Shown: positions 56,319-64,000, counted from the first letter of the stretch. The stretch is 64,000 nt of DNA from Pegethrix bostrychoides GSE-TBD4-15B (GCA_019359155.1 JAHHHV010000092.1:30048-94047); one strand, 5' to 3'. Numbers and translations are program-made. Notes: generated from the letters alone by a model not told the origin.

Positions 56319-58244
56319 ATGAGACCCTTTGTCCATGCTTTACTTCGCGATCCTCAATCGTACCCGCAAGGCGAGGGTGAAAACCTGTGTCGAGACGGTC
56401 GGAGAGTTTGGATCGAGTGGTCAAATCAAGCCATCTTCAATGAACAGGGAGAATTAGTTGAAATCTTATCGGTTGGCAATGACACTACCCAGCGTAGACA
56501 AGCAGAAGAGGCATTACAACGCAGTGAAGCCAAGTTCCGAACTATCTTTGAAAACTCGCAGGTCGGCATCTTCCGAACTCGCCTCTCAGATGGATTACTT
56601 CTCGATGCTAATCAACGCCTTGCCAATCTATTTGGCTTTAATTCACCCGATGAGATGATTGGGATCTTATATTCCACAGACTTTTATGTAAATCTGGGCG
56701 ATCGCCAACAAGTCGTTGAATTGCTGAAGCGTCATGGCGACCTGCAAAACGTTGAAATTCAGATGCGAAAACGAGACGGCACAGCGTTTTGGGGGCTTTA
56801 CTCTTTTCATCTGAATGCAACCGATGGATATATGGAAGGTGTAACTACAGATATTAGCGATCGCAAACAGGCAGAAGTCGCTCTACAAACGAGTGAAGAA
56901 CGACTACGCTTAGCATTAACTGCTTCAAATAAGGGACTCTATGATATCAACATCAAAACTGAAGAAATCGTGGTTAACCCAGAATACGCTTTGATGCTGG
57001 GCTACGATCCGGCAACATTTCATGAGACCAAATCTAGGTGGATTGAGAGTTTGCATCCTGATGACAGAGAATCAATGGTTGCAACTTACAATGGTTTTAT
57101 TACTGGAGAAGCCCCCAACTATCAAGCAGAGTATCGCCAGCGTACCCAAGATGGTCAGTGGAAATGGATTCTTTCTGTCGGCAAAATTGTCACCTGGAAT
57201 GAATCCGGTGAACCCATCCGAGCGTTGGGAGTTTATACGGATATCGACGATCGCAAGCAAGCAGAAGAAGCACTACAAGCCTCAGAGTCAAAGCTACGGA
57301 CTCTCATTAAGGCAGTTCCCGATCCATTATTTGTACTGACTGCTGAAGGGCGATTCCTTGAAATAATCGTACAGGAATTAACTCTGCTATGGCAACCGAT
57401 TGAGGAGATGATTGGTAAAACCATGCATCAACTCGGAAAGGAACAAGCCGATGAATTTCTAAGTTATATTCAGCAGGTGCTGAGAACCCAACAAATCCTC
57501 ACAGTCGAGTACAGTGCGTTGCTAAGTGGACGAGAAGTCTGGTTTTCGGCTCGCATTGCACCAATCGACCATGATCGGGTGATTTGGCTAACGCGAGATA
57601 TTACGGCGCTGAAGCAAGCAGAAGCAGCCTCAATTTTAGAGGAGCGCAACCGCATGGCACGCAAAATTCACGATACACTTGCTCAGGCGTTTACAGGCAT
57701 TCTGGCTCAGGTAGGAGCGGCAAAACAGGTGCTAACGGATGATGTAGAAGCAACTGGGGCACACCTGGATCTGATCAAAGAATTGGCGCGAACTGGACTG
57801 ATTGAAGCACGGCAATCGGTCGTCGCTCTCCGTCCTCAGCTTTTGGAGGAGGGCAGTTTACAGAGCGCTCTCCATCGTCTCGTCGCTCAAACCAGGGCTA
57901 CCACAACTGATATCACTTTGTATGATGAGATTAAGGGTGCAGTGTATGCTCTACCCATTGAAGTCGAGAGTAACTTACTGCGGATGGGGCAGGAAGCATT
58001 AACGAATGCGATTAGACACGCGAATGCTGACGAAATTCGAGTCGAGCTAAAATACGATCGCGCTCAGGTTTGCTTACGTGTGCAAGATAATGGGCAGGGC
58101 TTTGGAGTGGGGAGTATTCCAGCCTCTGAGGGTTTTGGCTTACTCGGCATGAGCGAACGGGCCGAGCGCATTGGCGCACAACTCACGATTCGGAGTCAAC
58201 CAGGGCAAGGAACAGAGATTATTGTTACCGTCAATCGGGAGTAG
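56319..58244 (+). CDS. 3' part of the interrupted sensor histidine kinase (PAS repeats, HisKA_3, HATPase)
   Basis: The frame is open from 56034, but the first usable start is ATG 56319, so what is made today is uncertain. Before the insertion this followed the GAF domain with a coiled coil (TLEREVEERTQALQQEIAER) and four PAS-like units (cores near RNLLQTANSIIIRYD, FRTIFENSQVGIF, LRLALTASNKGLYD and LRTLIKAVPDPLFVL). The phosphoacceptor block is ERNRMARKIHDTLAQAFTGIL, HisKA_3 type; ATP-binding motifs EALTNAIRHA, DNGQGFG and GFGLLGMSER are intact. ATG 56319 falls inside the first PAS. The cognate regulator follows 4 nt later. Confidence 0.8.
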   Translation: MRPFVHALLRDPQSYPQGEGENLCRDGRRVWIEWSNQAIFNEQGELVEILSVGNDTTQRRQAEEALQRSEAKFRTIFENSQVGIFRTRLSDGLLLDANQRLANLFGFNSPDEMIGILYSTDFYVNLGDRQQVVELLKRHGDLQNVEIQMRKRDGTAFWGLYSFHLNATDGYMEGVTTDISDRKQAEVALQTSEERLRLALTASNKGLYDINIKTEEIVVNPEYALMLGYDPATFHETKSRWIESLHPDDRESMVATYNGFITGEAPNYQAEYRQRTQDGQWKWILSVGKIVTWNESGEPIRALGVYTDIDDRKQAEEALQASESKLRTLIKAVPDPLFVLTAEGRFLEIIVQELTLLWQPIEEMIGKTMHQLGKEQADEFLSYIQQVLRTQQILTVEYSALLSGREVWFSARIAPIDHDRVIWLTRDITALKQAEAASILEERNRMARKIHDTLAQAFTGILAQVGAAKQVLTDDVEATGAHLDLIKELARTGLIEARQSVVALRPQLLEEGSLQSALHRLVAQTRATTTDITLYDEIKGAVYALPIEVESNLLRMGQEALTNAIRHANADEIRVELKYDRAQVCLRVQDNGQGFGVGSIPASEGFGLLGMSERAERIGAQLTIRSQPGQGTEIIVTVNRE

Positions 58245-58248
58245 CACG

Positions 58249-58878
58249 ATGAGCCAAGCCACGACGATTCGGGTTCTGATCGCAGACGATCACGCCATTT
58301 TTCGGCAAGGATTAGCCACAATTATCAACCGTGACCCAGAGATGCAGGTGATTGCCCAAGCTGAAAATGGGGAACAGGCGATCGCCCTCTTTGAGGAACA
58401 CCAGCCAGATGTCACGCTGATGGATCTGCGAATGCCTGAAGTGGAAGGAGTTGCTGCCATCGGTGCAATTTGTGCGACTGCTAAATCTGCTCGGATTATT
58501 GTCCTGACCACCTATGATAGTGACGAAGATATCTATCGGGGATTGCAAGCAGGCGCAAAAGGGTACTTGTTGAAAGAAACTGAACCTGACGAGCTTCTAA
58601 ATGCTATTCGTACCGTTTATCGAGGTCAGCAATATATTCCGCCCGATGTGGGAGCAAAGTTGGTACAGCGCCTCAGCAATCCAGAACTGAGTGAAAGAGA
58701 ACTGGCGGTACTCCGCTCACTGGCACAGGGAATGAGCAATGCCGAGATTGCGGCGGCTTTGAGTATCGGTGAAGGCACGGTTAAATCCCATGTCAATCGG
58801 ATTTTGAATAAGTTGGATGTGAGCGATCGCACCCAGGCTGTGATTGTTGCCGTTAAACGCGGCATTGTCAGTTTGTAG
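58249..58878 (+). CDS. NarL/FixJ-family response regulator
   Basis: A 209-residue regulator starting at ATG 58249, 4 nt after the kinase, with GGGAG 7 nt upstream. Receiver: IADDHAIFRQGL, phosphorylation site VTLMDLRMPEVEG, lysine in YLLKET. Output: LuxR helix-turn-helix LSERELAVLRSLAQGMSNAEIAAALSIGEGTVKSHV. It appears intact although its kinase is interrupted. Two HIP1 octamers lie in the gene. Confidence 0.9.
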   Translation: MSQATTIRVLIADDHAIFRQGLATIINRDPEMQVIAQAENGEQAIALFEEHQPDVTLMDLRMPEVEGVAAIGAICATAKSARIIVLTTYDSDEDIYRGLQAGAKGYLLKETEPDELLNAIRTVYRGQQYIPPDVGAKLVQRLSNPELSERELAVLRSLAQGMSNAEIAAALSIGEGTVKSHVNRILNKLDVSDRTQAVIVAVKRGIVSL

Positions 58879-58900
58879 AGTGTACTTTCGAGCGAATTGG

Positions 58901-59025
58901 GATTCTAACTTAAGTTATAACCAGCCTTCTACTCCGCGATGGCAGGGTTACTCTATCAATTTGTACTCTAAAAAATTTAACTCGCTATAGACGACAGCTT
59001 CAAGGCAATCTCCTATATTGAATTT
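58901..59025. repeat. 125-bp intergenic repeat, copy A
   Basis: Aligns without gaps to 62028-62152 with 16 mismatches by my count (about 87% identity). It ends 95 bp before the isochorismatase-family start. It contains the fully conserved block TTAACTCGCTATAGACGAC and the block CTCTATCAATTTGTACT. Non-coding; may be a promoter or regulatory module. Confidence 0.85.
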
Positions 59026-59120
59026 GTTCTGAAAGAAGCTGAGTCCTAAAACTGGCTACACTTCAGATGCCTAGGAAAAAAAGACATTGACTGAATTTGA
59101 ATGAAAAAGGAGACAAACCC

Positions 59121-59801
59121 GTGAGCAACACCATCGACACAATGATCGATCCCAACGACGCCGTGCTGCTGCTGATTGATCATCAGAGCGGACTCTTCCA
59201 ACTTGTGCGTGACATCGAACTCCCAGTCCTTCGCTCCAATGTCACGGCGCTCGCCAAGATTTCCCGACTCGCCAAGATTCCGACCTTCACGACTGCTTCG
59301 GTGCCCGATGGTCCCAATGGCCCCCTGATTCCCGAAATCCATCAGCACAATCCTGACGCGATTTACATTCCGCGCACAGGCCAGATTAACGCCTGGGATA
59401 ATCCGGCTTGGGTAGACGCGATCGAGAAGACTGGGCGAAAGACTCTCCTCATCGCTGGAACTCTCACCAGTGTGTGCATGGCGTTTCCGACGCTGAGTGC
59501 ACTGGCCGCTGGTTACAATGTCTTCACGATCATTGACGCTTCCGGCAACTGGAGCCAGATGGCGACCGACCTCACTCTGGCCCGCGTCGTCCAGGCGGGA
59601 GCCATGCCCATCGACACTTACGCAGTCATCGGCGAACTCATGAACACGTGGAACCGTCCGGACGCAATGGAGTTTGTCACTGTCATGGTTGACCACATTA
59701 TGCCACCTTACCGCGCTCTGATGGAGAGCTATGACAAAGCTCAATCCGTGCAGCGAGATGGACGGGAGACCAAGCTCGATCGGCAAATGGCACATGTGTA
59801 A
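59121..59801 (+). CDS. Isochorismatase-family (YcaC-like) hydrolase
   Basis: A 226-residue cysteine hydrolase. GTG 59121 follows AAAGGAG by 8 nt. The catalytic Asp is D20 in [11 protein letters not shown] and the nucleophile is C119 in [24 protein letters not shown] matches the YcaC group. Substrate unknown. Codon choice is markedly richer in C/G at third positions than in the flanking genes and the gene contains no HIP1, hinting at a different source. Confidence 0.85.
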   Translation: MSNTIDTMIDPNDAVLLLIDHQSGLFQLVRDIELPVLRSNVTALAKISRLAKIPTFTTASVPDGPNGPLIPEIHQHNPDAIYIPRTGQINAWDNPAWVDAIEKTGRKTLLIAGTLTSVCMAFPTLSALAAGYNVFTIIDASGNWSQMATDLTLARVVQAGAMPIDTYAVIGELMNTWNRPDAMEFVTVMVDHIMPPYRALMESYDKAQSVQRDGRETKLDRQMAHV

Positions 59802-59828
59802 AAGCAGCTAATTGCAACGCGCACGCGC

Positions 59829-59868
59829 AAAACAAAAAAGGCGAGGAGTTGGCTATCAGTTCCTCGCC
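59829..59868 (-). terminator. Intrinsic terminator of the PadR gene
   Basis: On the - strand, stem GGCGAGGA/TCCTCGCC (59868-59840) is followed by TTTTTTGTTTT. It lies downstream of the PadR stop and upstream of nothing else on that strand. Confidence 0.85.
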
Positions 59869-59924
59869 CCGCCTTCCCGATCAGAGTGTCCGTAACGCCC
59901 CGACAAGCGGGCTAAGTTGATTAG

Positions 59925-60491
59925 CTACGGATTGTTGCGATCGCGCAGCGTGTGCATATCACGTATCGCCTTTTCCAACCAATCTAAATGAGTCTGTTCC
60001 CGTTGCTTCACTAAGTCCAAAACTAGTCGATGCAGTTTTTGTTCACGCGATGCAGTCGGATTACTCAAAGATAGAGCCGCGATCGCCTCACACTGGGCCT
60101 CACACTGGGCTAGCTTTTCTTGCCTTGCTTCCAGTTCCTGCTCTAGCAGATACACGATCGCCTCGTTAGGCAACTGAGCCGCAAAATAGAGTTGCACTAG
60201 CAACGGCTCTCGCAACATGGGCAACGGATGATGTGTCTGAAGCCAGTGGGTTAACTCTGCTTCACCTGCTTCGGTAATCTGGTAAACCTTGCGATTTGGG
60301 CGATCATGCTGAATCTCGACGGTACAGGTAATCCACGCCTGTGACTCCAGTTTGTCTAAAGTCCGATAAATCTGTGCCTGATCGGCCTGCCACAGATGGG
60401 AGATGCAATCGTTAAAGCACTTGGTTTTGAGGTCGTAGCCTGTCCGCTCCTGTTGTTGGAGCAGACCTAGAATCACATGGGCAAGAGACAT
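59925..60491 (-). CDS. PadR-family transcriptional regulator
   Basis: A 188-residue regulator. The N-terminal winged helix reads SLAHVILGLLQQQERTGYDLKTK...IYRTLDKLESQAWI, with VYQITEAGEAEL as the wing. The C-terminal helical dimerisation domain contains YLLEQELEARQEKLAQCEAQCEAIA. PadR proteins repress neighbouring genes and release DNA on binding a phenolic or other small ligand. It is divergent from the pirin gene, with a 20-bp palindrome between them as the likely operator. Two HIP1 octamers lie in the gene. Confidence 0.88.
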   Translation of the reverse strand: MSLAHVILGLLQQQERTGYDLKTKCFNDCISHLWQADQAQIYRTLDKLESQAWITCTVEIQHDRPNRKVYQITEAGEAELTHWLQTHHPLPMLREPLLVQLYFAAQLPNEAIVYLLEQELEARQEKLAQCEAQCEAIAALSLSNPTASREQKLHRLVLDLVKQREQTHLDWLEKAIRDMHTLRDRNNP

Positions 60492-60556
60492 AGGCGGTTT
60501 ACCGAACGAATAGGGAGGACAAGCCCTACCCCTAGAATTGATACACTTCTATGCTA

Positions 60557-60576
60557 ATATATGATTAATCATATAT
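60557..60576. promoter_or_regulatory. 20-bp perfect palindrome, candidate PadR operator
   Basis: ATATATGATTAATCATATAT is exactly self-complementary and sits in the divergent padR-pirin gap, 40 bp before the pirin ATG and 66 bp before the padR ATG. AT-rich dyads of this size are typical PadR targets. Confidence 0.6.
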
Positions 60577-60615
60577 AGGACAAGTTTTATTAACTGTCTG
60601 CCTGGAGGCAACTAT

Positions 60616-61508
60616 ATGACAACTCAAACTCAAACCCTCCGAACCGTTGCTGGAATCATTAATAGTGTAGAAACGCTTGAAGGAGCAGGCTTTCTGGTGC
60701 GTCGTCCCTTTCCCAAGAGTAGCTTTTCCGAGTTTGACCCCTTTCTCCTCCTCGATGAATTGGGGCCCGTGAATCTGAAGTCCGGTTAGGCAAAGGGCGC
60801 ACCGGATCATCCCCATCGTGGCTTTGAAACCGTCAGCTACGTCCTGGATGGACGGCTGGAACACAAGACTCGGTCGGGCATGCCGGACTGCTCAATCCCG
60901 GTGATGTGCAGTGGATGACCGCTGGGGCAGGCGTAGTGCATTCCGAAATACCAGAAGCTGAGTTTACCCGCACGGGCGGGCGACTGCACGGCATTCAACT
61001 CTGGGTCAACTTGCCGCAGCGGGACAAGATGATTGCTCCTCGCTATCAGGAAATTCCATCAGCGCAGATTCCGGTGGCTCAGACCAAAGATGGGTCTGTG
61101 ACGGTGCGCGTGATTGCGGGAGAAGCATTGGGGGCGAAAGCGGTGATTGAAACCCGCACCCCGATTATCTACCTGCACTTCACGCTACAACCGGGAGCAA
61201 GCCTTGTTCAACCGGTACCGAAAGAGTATAACGCCTTTGCCTATGTCCTCGATGGGTCTGGTTTGTTTGGCACTGAGCAGGAACGGGGTGAGGATGGGCA
61301 AATGGTGCTTTTTGCACCGGATGGGGAGGAAGTAGCGATTGCCAATCCTGCGGATGCCACCCAACCCCTTGATCTACTGCTGATTGCTGGAGTACCGCTG
61401 AATGAACCTGTAGTACGCTATGGTCCTTTTGTGATGAACACTGAAGCCGAAATACTGCAAGCAATCGACGATTACCGAAATGGAAGGATGGGACAGATTC
61501 ATGTTTAA
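60616..61508 (+). pseudogene. Pirin-family gene with nonsense codon and frameshift
   Basis: ATG 60616 has GGAGG 7 nt upstream and begins TTQTQTLRTVAGIINSVETLEGAGF, a normal pirin N-terminus. Codon 58 (60787) is TAG where the family has an acidic residue ([17 protein letters not shown]). After [21 protein letters not shown] the frame is lost by an apparent one-base deletion near 60864-60867, then resumes as [19 protein letters not shown] through to 61508. Metal-binding His residues (HPHRG and VVHSE) are otherwise preserved. Pirins are metal-containing cupins, some with quercetinase activity. Confidence 0.8.
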
Positions 61509-61905
61509 CACACTTCAACACCGCATTACCCAACATCAACTGCTGACCGATATACGCATCAAGCTATTGCATTTGCATAAACTGTTGTTGGATACAGAGC
61601 GTATTCGTTACGAACAAGTGCGCGGACAGGTTTCTAAAGGTGAATTGCTGCAACTGGTGATCAATCACGATCAATTTGCCTGGTTGCATCGCCTTTCAGA
61701 ATTGATTGTGCAAATTGATGAGTCAATCCACTCTGATGAGCCTGTCACTTCCGAGGCGATCGCTGCTCTCATTGCTGATATTCAGATTCTACTCACACCT
61801 GATGAAGCTGGAAGTGACTTTGCTGTGAAGTATGATGCGGCGTTTCAACGCAACCCCGATGTGGTGTTAGCTCATGCTGATTTGGTCACACTGCTAAGCG
61901 ACTAA
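61501..61905 (+). CDS. Conserved hypothetical protein, 134 residues
   Basis: Starts at ATG 61501, overlapping the pirin 3' end by 8 nt, so it was probably translated from the pirin mRNA. It is a small, mostly helical soluble protein (FNTLQHRITQHQLLTDIRIKLLHLHKLLLD; LQLVINHDQFAWLHRLSELIVQIDE; RNPDVVLAHADLVTLL). I recall related sequences in cyanobacteria and proteobacteria but know no function. A strong terminator follows. Confidence 0.75.
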   Translation: MFNTLQHRITQHQLLTDIRIKLLHLHKLLLDTERIRYEQVRGQVSKGELLQLVINHDQFAWLHRLSELIVQIDESIHSDEPVTSEAIAALIADIQILLTPDEAGSDFAVKYDAAFQRNPDVVLAHADLVTLLSD

Positions 61906-61922
61906 AGTTCAACTATAAATTG

Positions 61923-61966
61923 AGCAGTTCGTCTAGATTGAATTTAATCTGGACGAACTGCTTTTA
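61923..61966 (+). terminator. Intrinsic terminator downstream of the pirin-linked gene
   Basis: A 17-bp stem (61923-61939 with 61946-61962, one G-T pair) with loop GAATTT is followed by TTTTA. Confidence 0.85.
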
Positions 61967-62027
61967 TGCATTGTATTTACCGAATTGTAAACATTCGCGG
62001 CCTGTTCAGGTGTTTATTGATTTCCCC

Positions 62028-62152
62028 GATTCTAACTTAAGTTAGAGCCAGCCTTCTACTCTACGATCGCATGGCGACTCTATCAATTTGTACTGTAAAA
62101 CTTTTAACTCGCTATAGACGACGGCTCGAAGGCGATCTTCTATATTGAATTT
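62028..62152. repeat. 125-bp intergenic repeat, copy B
   Basis: Ungapped partner of 58901-59025. It ends 75 bp before the DsbA-like start. Same orientation relative to the downstream gene as copy A, consistent with a shared promoter or regulator site. Confidence 0.85.
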
Positions 62153-62227
62153 ATGCAAATAGAGATGCAGTTAAGTGAATCGAGCAATTGAATTGCAAGG
62201 TTTCCTGTCTGCTACGGATGTAGAAAG

Positions 62228-62785
62228 ATGAACGACGATCGTAGTTACAGTTCCTTACTTGTCCCGCCTTCAAGCCAAGATTGGATGCAAGGTGTGCTGA
62301 GTGCCAAGGTAGTACTGGTGATGTATGGAGACTATCAATGCCCTAGAAGTGTGGACGTTTACAAGCTAATTAAAGGGATCAAACGAGAGCTTAGTGCTTC
62401 CTTTGGAGAGGATTATTTATGCTTGATCTTCCGTCACTTTCCGCAGGCACAAATTCATCCTCATGCTCAACGGGCAGCCCAAGCTGCCGTTGCCGCCGCT
62501 GCCCAAGGACAGTTTTGGTCAATGCACGATACTTTATTTGCCCATCAACAAAATTTGGAGAATGGTTATCTTGTCGAGTACGCCAATGATTTAGGGCTTG
62601 ATATTCCTCAGTTTCTCAAAGACTTGCCTAAACAGGTACATATCGATCGCATCCATAAAGATATCGAAGGCGGAATACAGAGTGGAGTAACGACTGCTCC
62701 AGCCCTGTTTATCAATAGAACTCGGTACACCGGGCACTGGAACACGTTGGAGTTAATGGCAGCCATGATTGCTGCAAGTTCTTAG
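62228..62785 (+). CDS. DsbA-family thioredoxin-fold protein with CPxS active site
   Basis: A 185-residue thioredoxin-fold protein of the DsbA/FrnE-like group. The motif after the first strand (VVLVMYGDYQCPRS) keeps C38 but has serine at 41, so it lacks the resolving cysteine of a classical CxxC oxidoreductase. A cis-proline loop (VTTAPALFINRTRY) is intact. No signal peptide, so it is probably cytosolic. It may act by a monothiol or glutathione-linked mechanism. Followed 43 nt later by an alpha/beta hydrolase in the same orientation. Confidence 0.8.
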   Translation: MNDDRSYSSLLVPPSSQDWMQGVLSAKVVLVMYGDYQCPRSVDVYKLIKGIKRELSASFGEDYLCLIFRHFPQAQIHPHAQRAAQAAVAAAAQGQFWSMHDTLFAHQQNLENGYLVEYANDLGLDIPQFLKDLPKQVHIDRIHKDIEGGIQSGVTTAPALFINRTRYTGHWNTLELMAAMIAASS

Positions 62786-62828
62786 CCTCCTCAATCTTTG
62801 CTTCCAATTCATAACTTAGGAGATTGCA

Positions 62829-63665
62829 ATGCCTTACGTTACTGTTGGTCAAGAAAATTCTGCAACCATTGATCTCTACTACGAAGATCTGGGGACAGGT
62901 CAACCGCTTGTTCTGATTCATGGATTTCCCCTCAACGGTCATTCCTGGGAAAAGCAGGTCTTAGTGCTTCTGAATGCAGGGTATCGAGTCATTACCTACG
63001 ATCGCCGAGGATTTGGTGCTTCTAGCCAACCCTCGTTTGGCTATGACTACGACACCTTTGCAGCAGATTTGAACGCGCTGATGACCAAACTTGACTTGCA
63101 GAATGCTGTGCTGGTCGGCTTCTCAATGGGAACAGGCGAAGTCACGCGCTATCTTGGCAAGTATGGCTCAGAGCGGGTGCAGAAAGCCGTGCTGATGGCT
63201 CCAGTGCCACCCTTCCTACTGAAGACCGATGATAATCCTGAAGGTGTCGATCAAAGCGTTTTCAATGGCATTATGAAAGCGATTGTTGAAGACCGCCCAG
63301 CCTACTTCTCGGCATTTTTCAGGGAATTTTTCAATGTGGATGTGCTGCTGGGCGATCGCATCAGCAATGAAGCAATTCAGGCAAGTTGGAATGTGGCAGC
63401 AGGTGCTTCTGCGAAAGGGACTTTGGACTGTGTCCCGTCCTGGCTCACCGATTTCCGCCATGATCTGCCCCGCATTGATGTACCAACCCTGATTATTCAT
63501 GGCGATGCCGATCGCATTTTGCCACTTGAGTCCACCGCAGCAAGACTGCCAAAGCTGATTAAAAACAGTCAACTGGTGGTCATTCCTGGTGGGCCGCACG
63601 CCATTAACTGGACTCATGCTGATCAAGTCAATCCCGTCTTACTGGACTTTCTTCAGCAGGAATAA
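62829..63665 (+). CDS. Alpha/beta hydrolase (non-haem chloroperoxidase/esterase type)
   Basis: A 278-residue hydrolase. Catalytic triad: S99 in LVGFSMGTGE, D228 in HGDADRILP and H257 in GGPHAINW; the oxyanion loop is LIHGFPLNG. TYDRRGFGASSQP is typical of bacterial arylesterase/perhydrolase (so-called non-haem chloroperoxidase) enzymes. AGGAG lies just upstream of ATG 62829. Substrate unknown. Confidence 0.87.
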   Translation: MPYVTVGQENSATIDLYYEDLGTGQPLVLIHGFPLNGHSWEKQVLVLLNAGYRVITYDRRGFGASSQPSFGYDYDTFAADLNALMTKLDLQNAVLVGFSMGTGEVTRYLGKYGSERVQKAVLMAPVPPFLLKTDDNPEGVDQSVFNGIMKAIVEDRPAYFSAFFREFFNVDVLLGDRISNEAIQASWNVAAGASAKGTLDCVPSWLTDFRHDLPRIDVPTLIIHGDADRILPLESTAARLPKLIKNSQLVVIPGGPHAINWTHADQVNPVLLDFLQQE

Positions 63666-64000
63666 TCAGTGATCTGCTAAATTCCTGACTTGTGAAAAAA
63701 CTCTGTGATTCACCCCGTTGAGTCAGAGGTGATGTCACTTTGAATTACTGGATGACTGGCGTTGCTTTTCCCGACTTGTTTAAGCAAGGGGCGATCGCTG
63801 GGATTGCCGCCGGTCATCCGATCATTGCCTCTGAAATTGGTGACGTAATCCAAGCCAATTTTGAAGCGGTTTATAACTTGTCTGTAGCTCAGAAGGTAAG
63901 CCACTGGTTTTACCAGTGCGACTTGAACAGCTTTTAGCGTTTCTGGCGTTCTTGAGCGCGTGTAAAGTAACTCCCACGGTGGCTTGAACCAAACCGTAGG
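63666..64000. other. No recognisable gene at the window end
   Basis: A short + frame (63740-63937: WMTGVAFPDLFKQGAIAGIAA...) starts at TTG without a ribosome binding site and matches nothing I recognise; it could be a decayed fragment. A HIP1 octamer is at 63791-63798. The window ends before any further gene can be called. Confidence 0.5.

Noticed and set aside
58901..59025. 125-bp repeat considered as an insertion-sequence end or MITE
   Set aside because: I see no terminal inverted repeats or target duplication at either copy, and both lie in the same position relative to genes.
59046..59795. 249-residue antisense ORF opposite the isochorismatase-family gene
   Set aside because: It mirrors a high-GC3 gene on the other strand, has no ribosome binding site and no recognisable domain; antisense frames of such genes are often open.

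Overview
The window is cyanobacterial chromosome. It carries the cyanobacteria-specific NDH-1 subunits NdhO and NdhN, the clock input protein LdpA, a CruA/CruP-type lycopene cyclase relative, a MoeZ-type MoeB-rhodanese fusion, and a ribosomal supercluster in cyanobacterial/plastid order (no S10 at the head, no S14 or L30 inside, TruA between L17 and L13). I cannot name the species; the base composition is moderately GC-rich up to about 54.5 kb and visibly more AT-rich after it.

Layout. 0-7.2 kb: ndhO, a 45-residue ORF, aroQ, larE and glyA on +, then an R3H/AAA protein, ldpA and ndhN on -. 7.2-7.9 kb: a gene-free leader. 7.9-25.1 kb: rplC-rplD-rplW-rplB-rpsS-rplV-rpsC-rplP-rpmC-rpsQ-rplN-rplX-rplE-rpsH-rplF-rplR-rpsE-rplO-secY-adk-infA-rpmJ-rpsM-rpsK-rpoA-rplQ-truA-rplM-rpsI-rpmE-prfA, all on +. 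25.2-39.5 kb: SbcD-like nuclease, GAP-family membrane protein, hemC, trmB, a PMT-family glycosyltransferase, an RTX-like protein, a Spy/CpxP-like periplasmic protein divergent from a NarL-type two-component system, the CruP-like flavoprotein, a small membrane protein carrying a perfect 20-bp inverted repeat, a beta-propeller protein and a radical SAM protein. 39.8-44.1 kb: a complete polyamine-type ABC transporter. 44.1-49.0 kb: a caspase-like protein with an EF-hand loop, a secreted 11-residue-repeat protein, and a two-gene operon of a HicB-like antitoxin followed by a PIN-like/proline-rich/RTX fusion. 49.2-54.5 kb: trhO, a conserved hypothetical, moeZ, a broken aspartyl protease, trpB and a SUI1-family gene.

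From about 54.6 kb to the end the DNA changes character. The HIP1 octamer GCGATCGC appears 11 times in about 8 kb, against a single copy in the preceding 55 kb. Broken genes also cluster here: a cupin remnant, a GAF/PAS sensor kinase interrupted by a 107-bp MITE, and a pirin gene with a nonsense codon and a frameshift. The intact genes form a small stress/detoxification-looking set (RidA, NarL regulator, isochorismatase-family hydrolase, PadR regulator, a conserved small protein, a CPxS DsbA-like protein, an alpha/beta hydrolase). Two of its transcription units are preceded by copies of the same 125-bp non-coding element. I read this as an acquired, partly decaying island.

The points most worth a second look are the HicB/PIN-RTX operon, the HIP1 discontinuity, the MITE whose conceptual excision restores the kinase frame exactly, the duplicated 125-bp element, and the propeller that appears nested inside a cadherin-like repeat.
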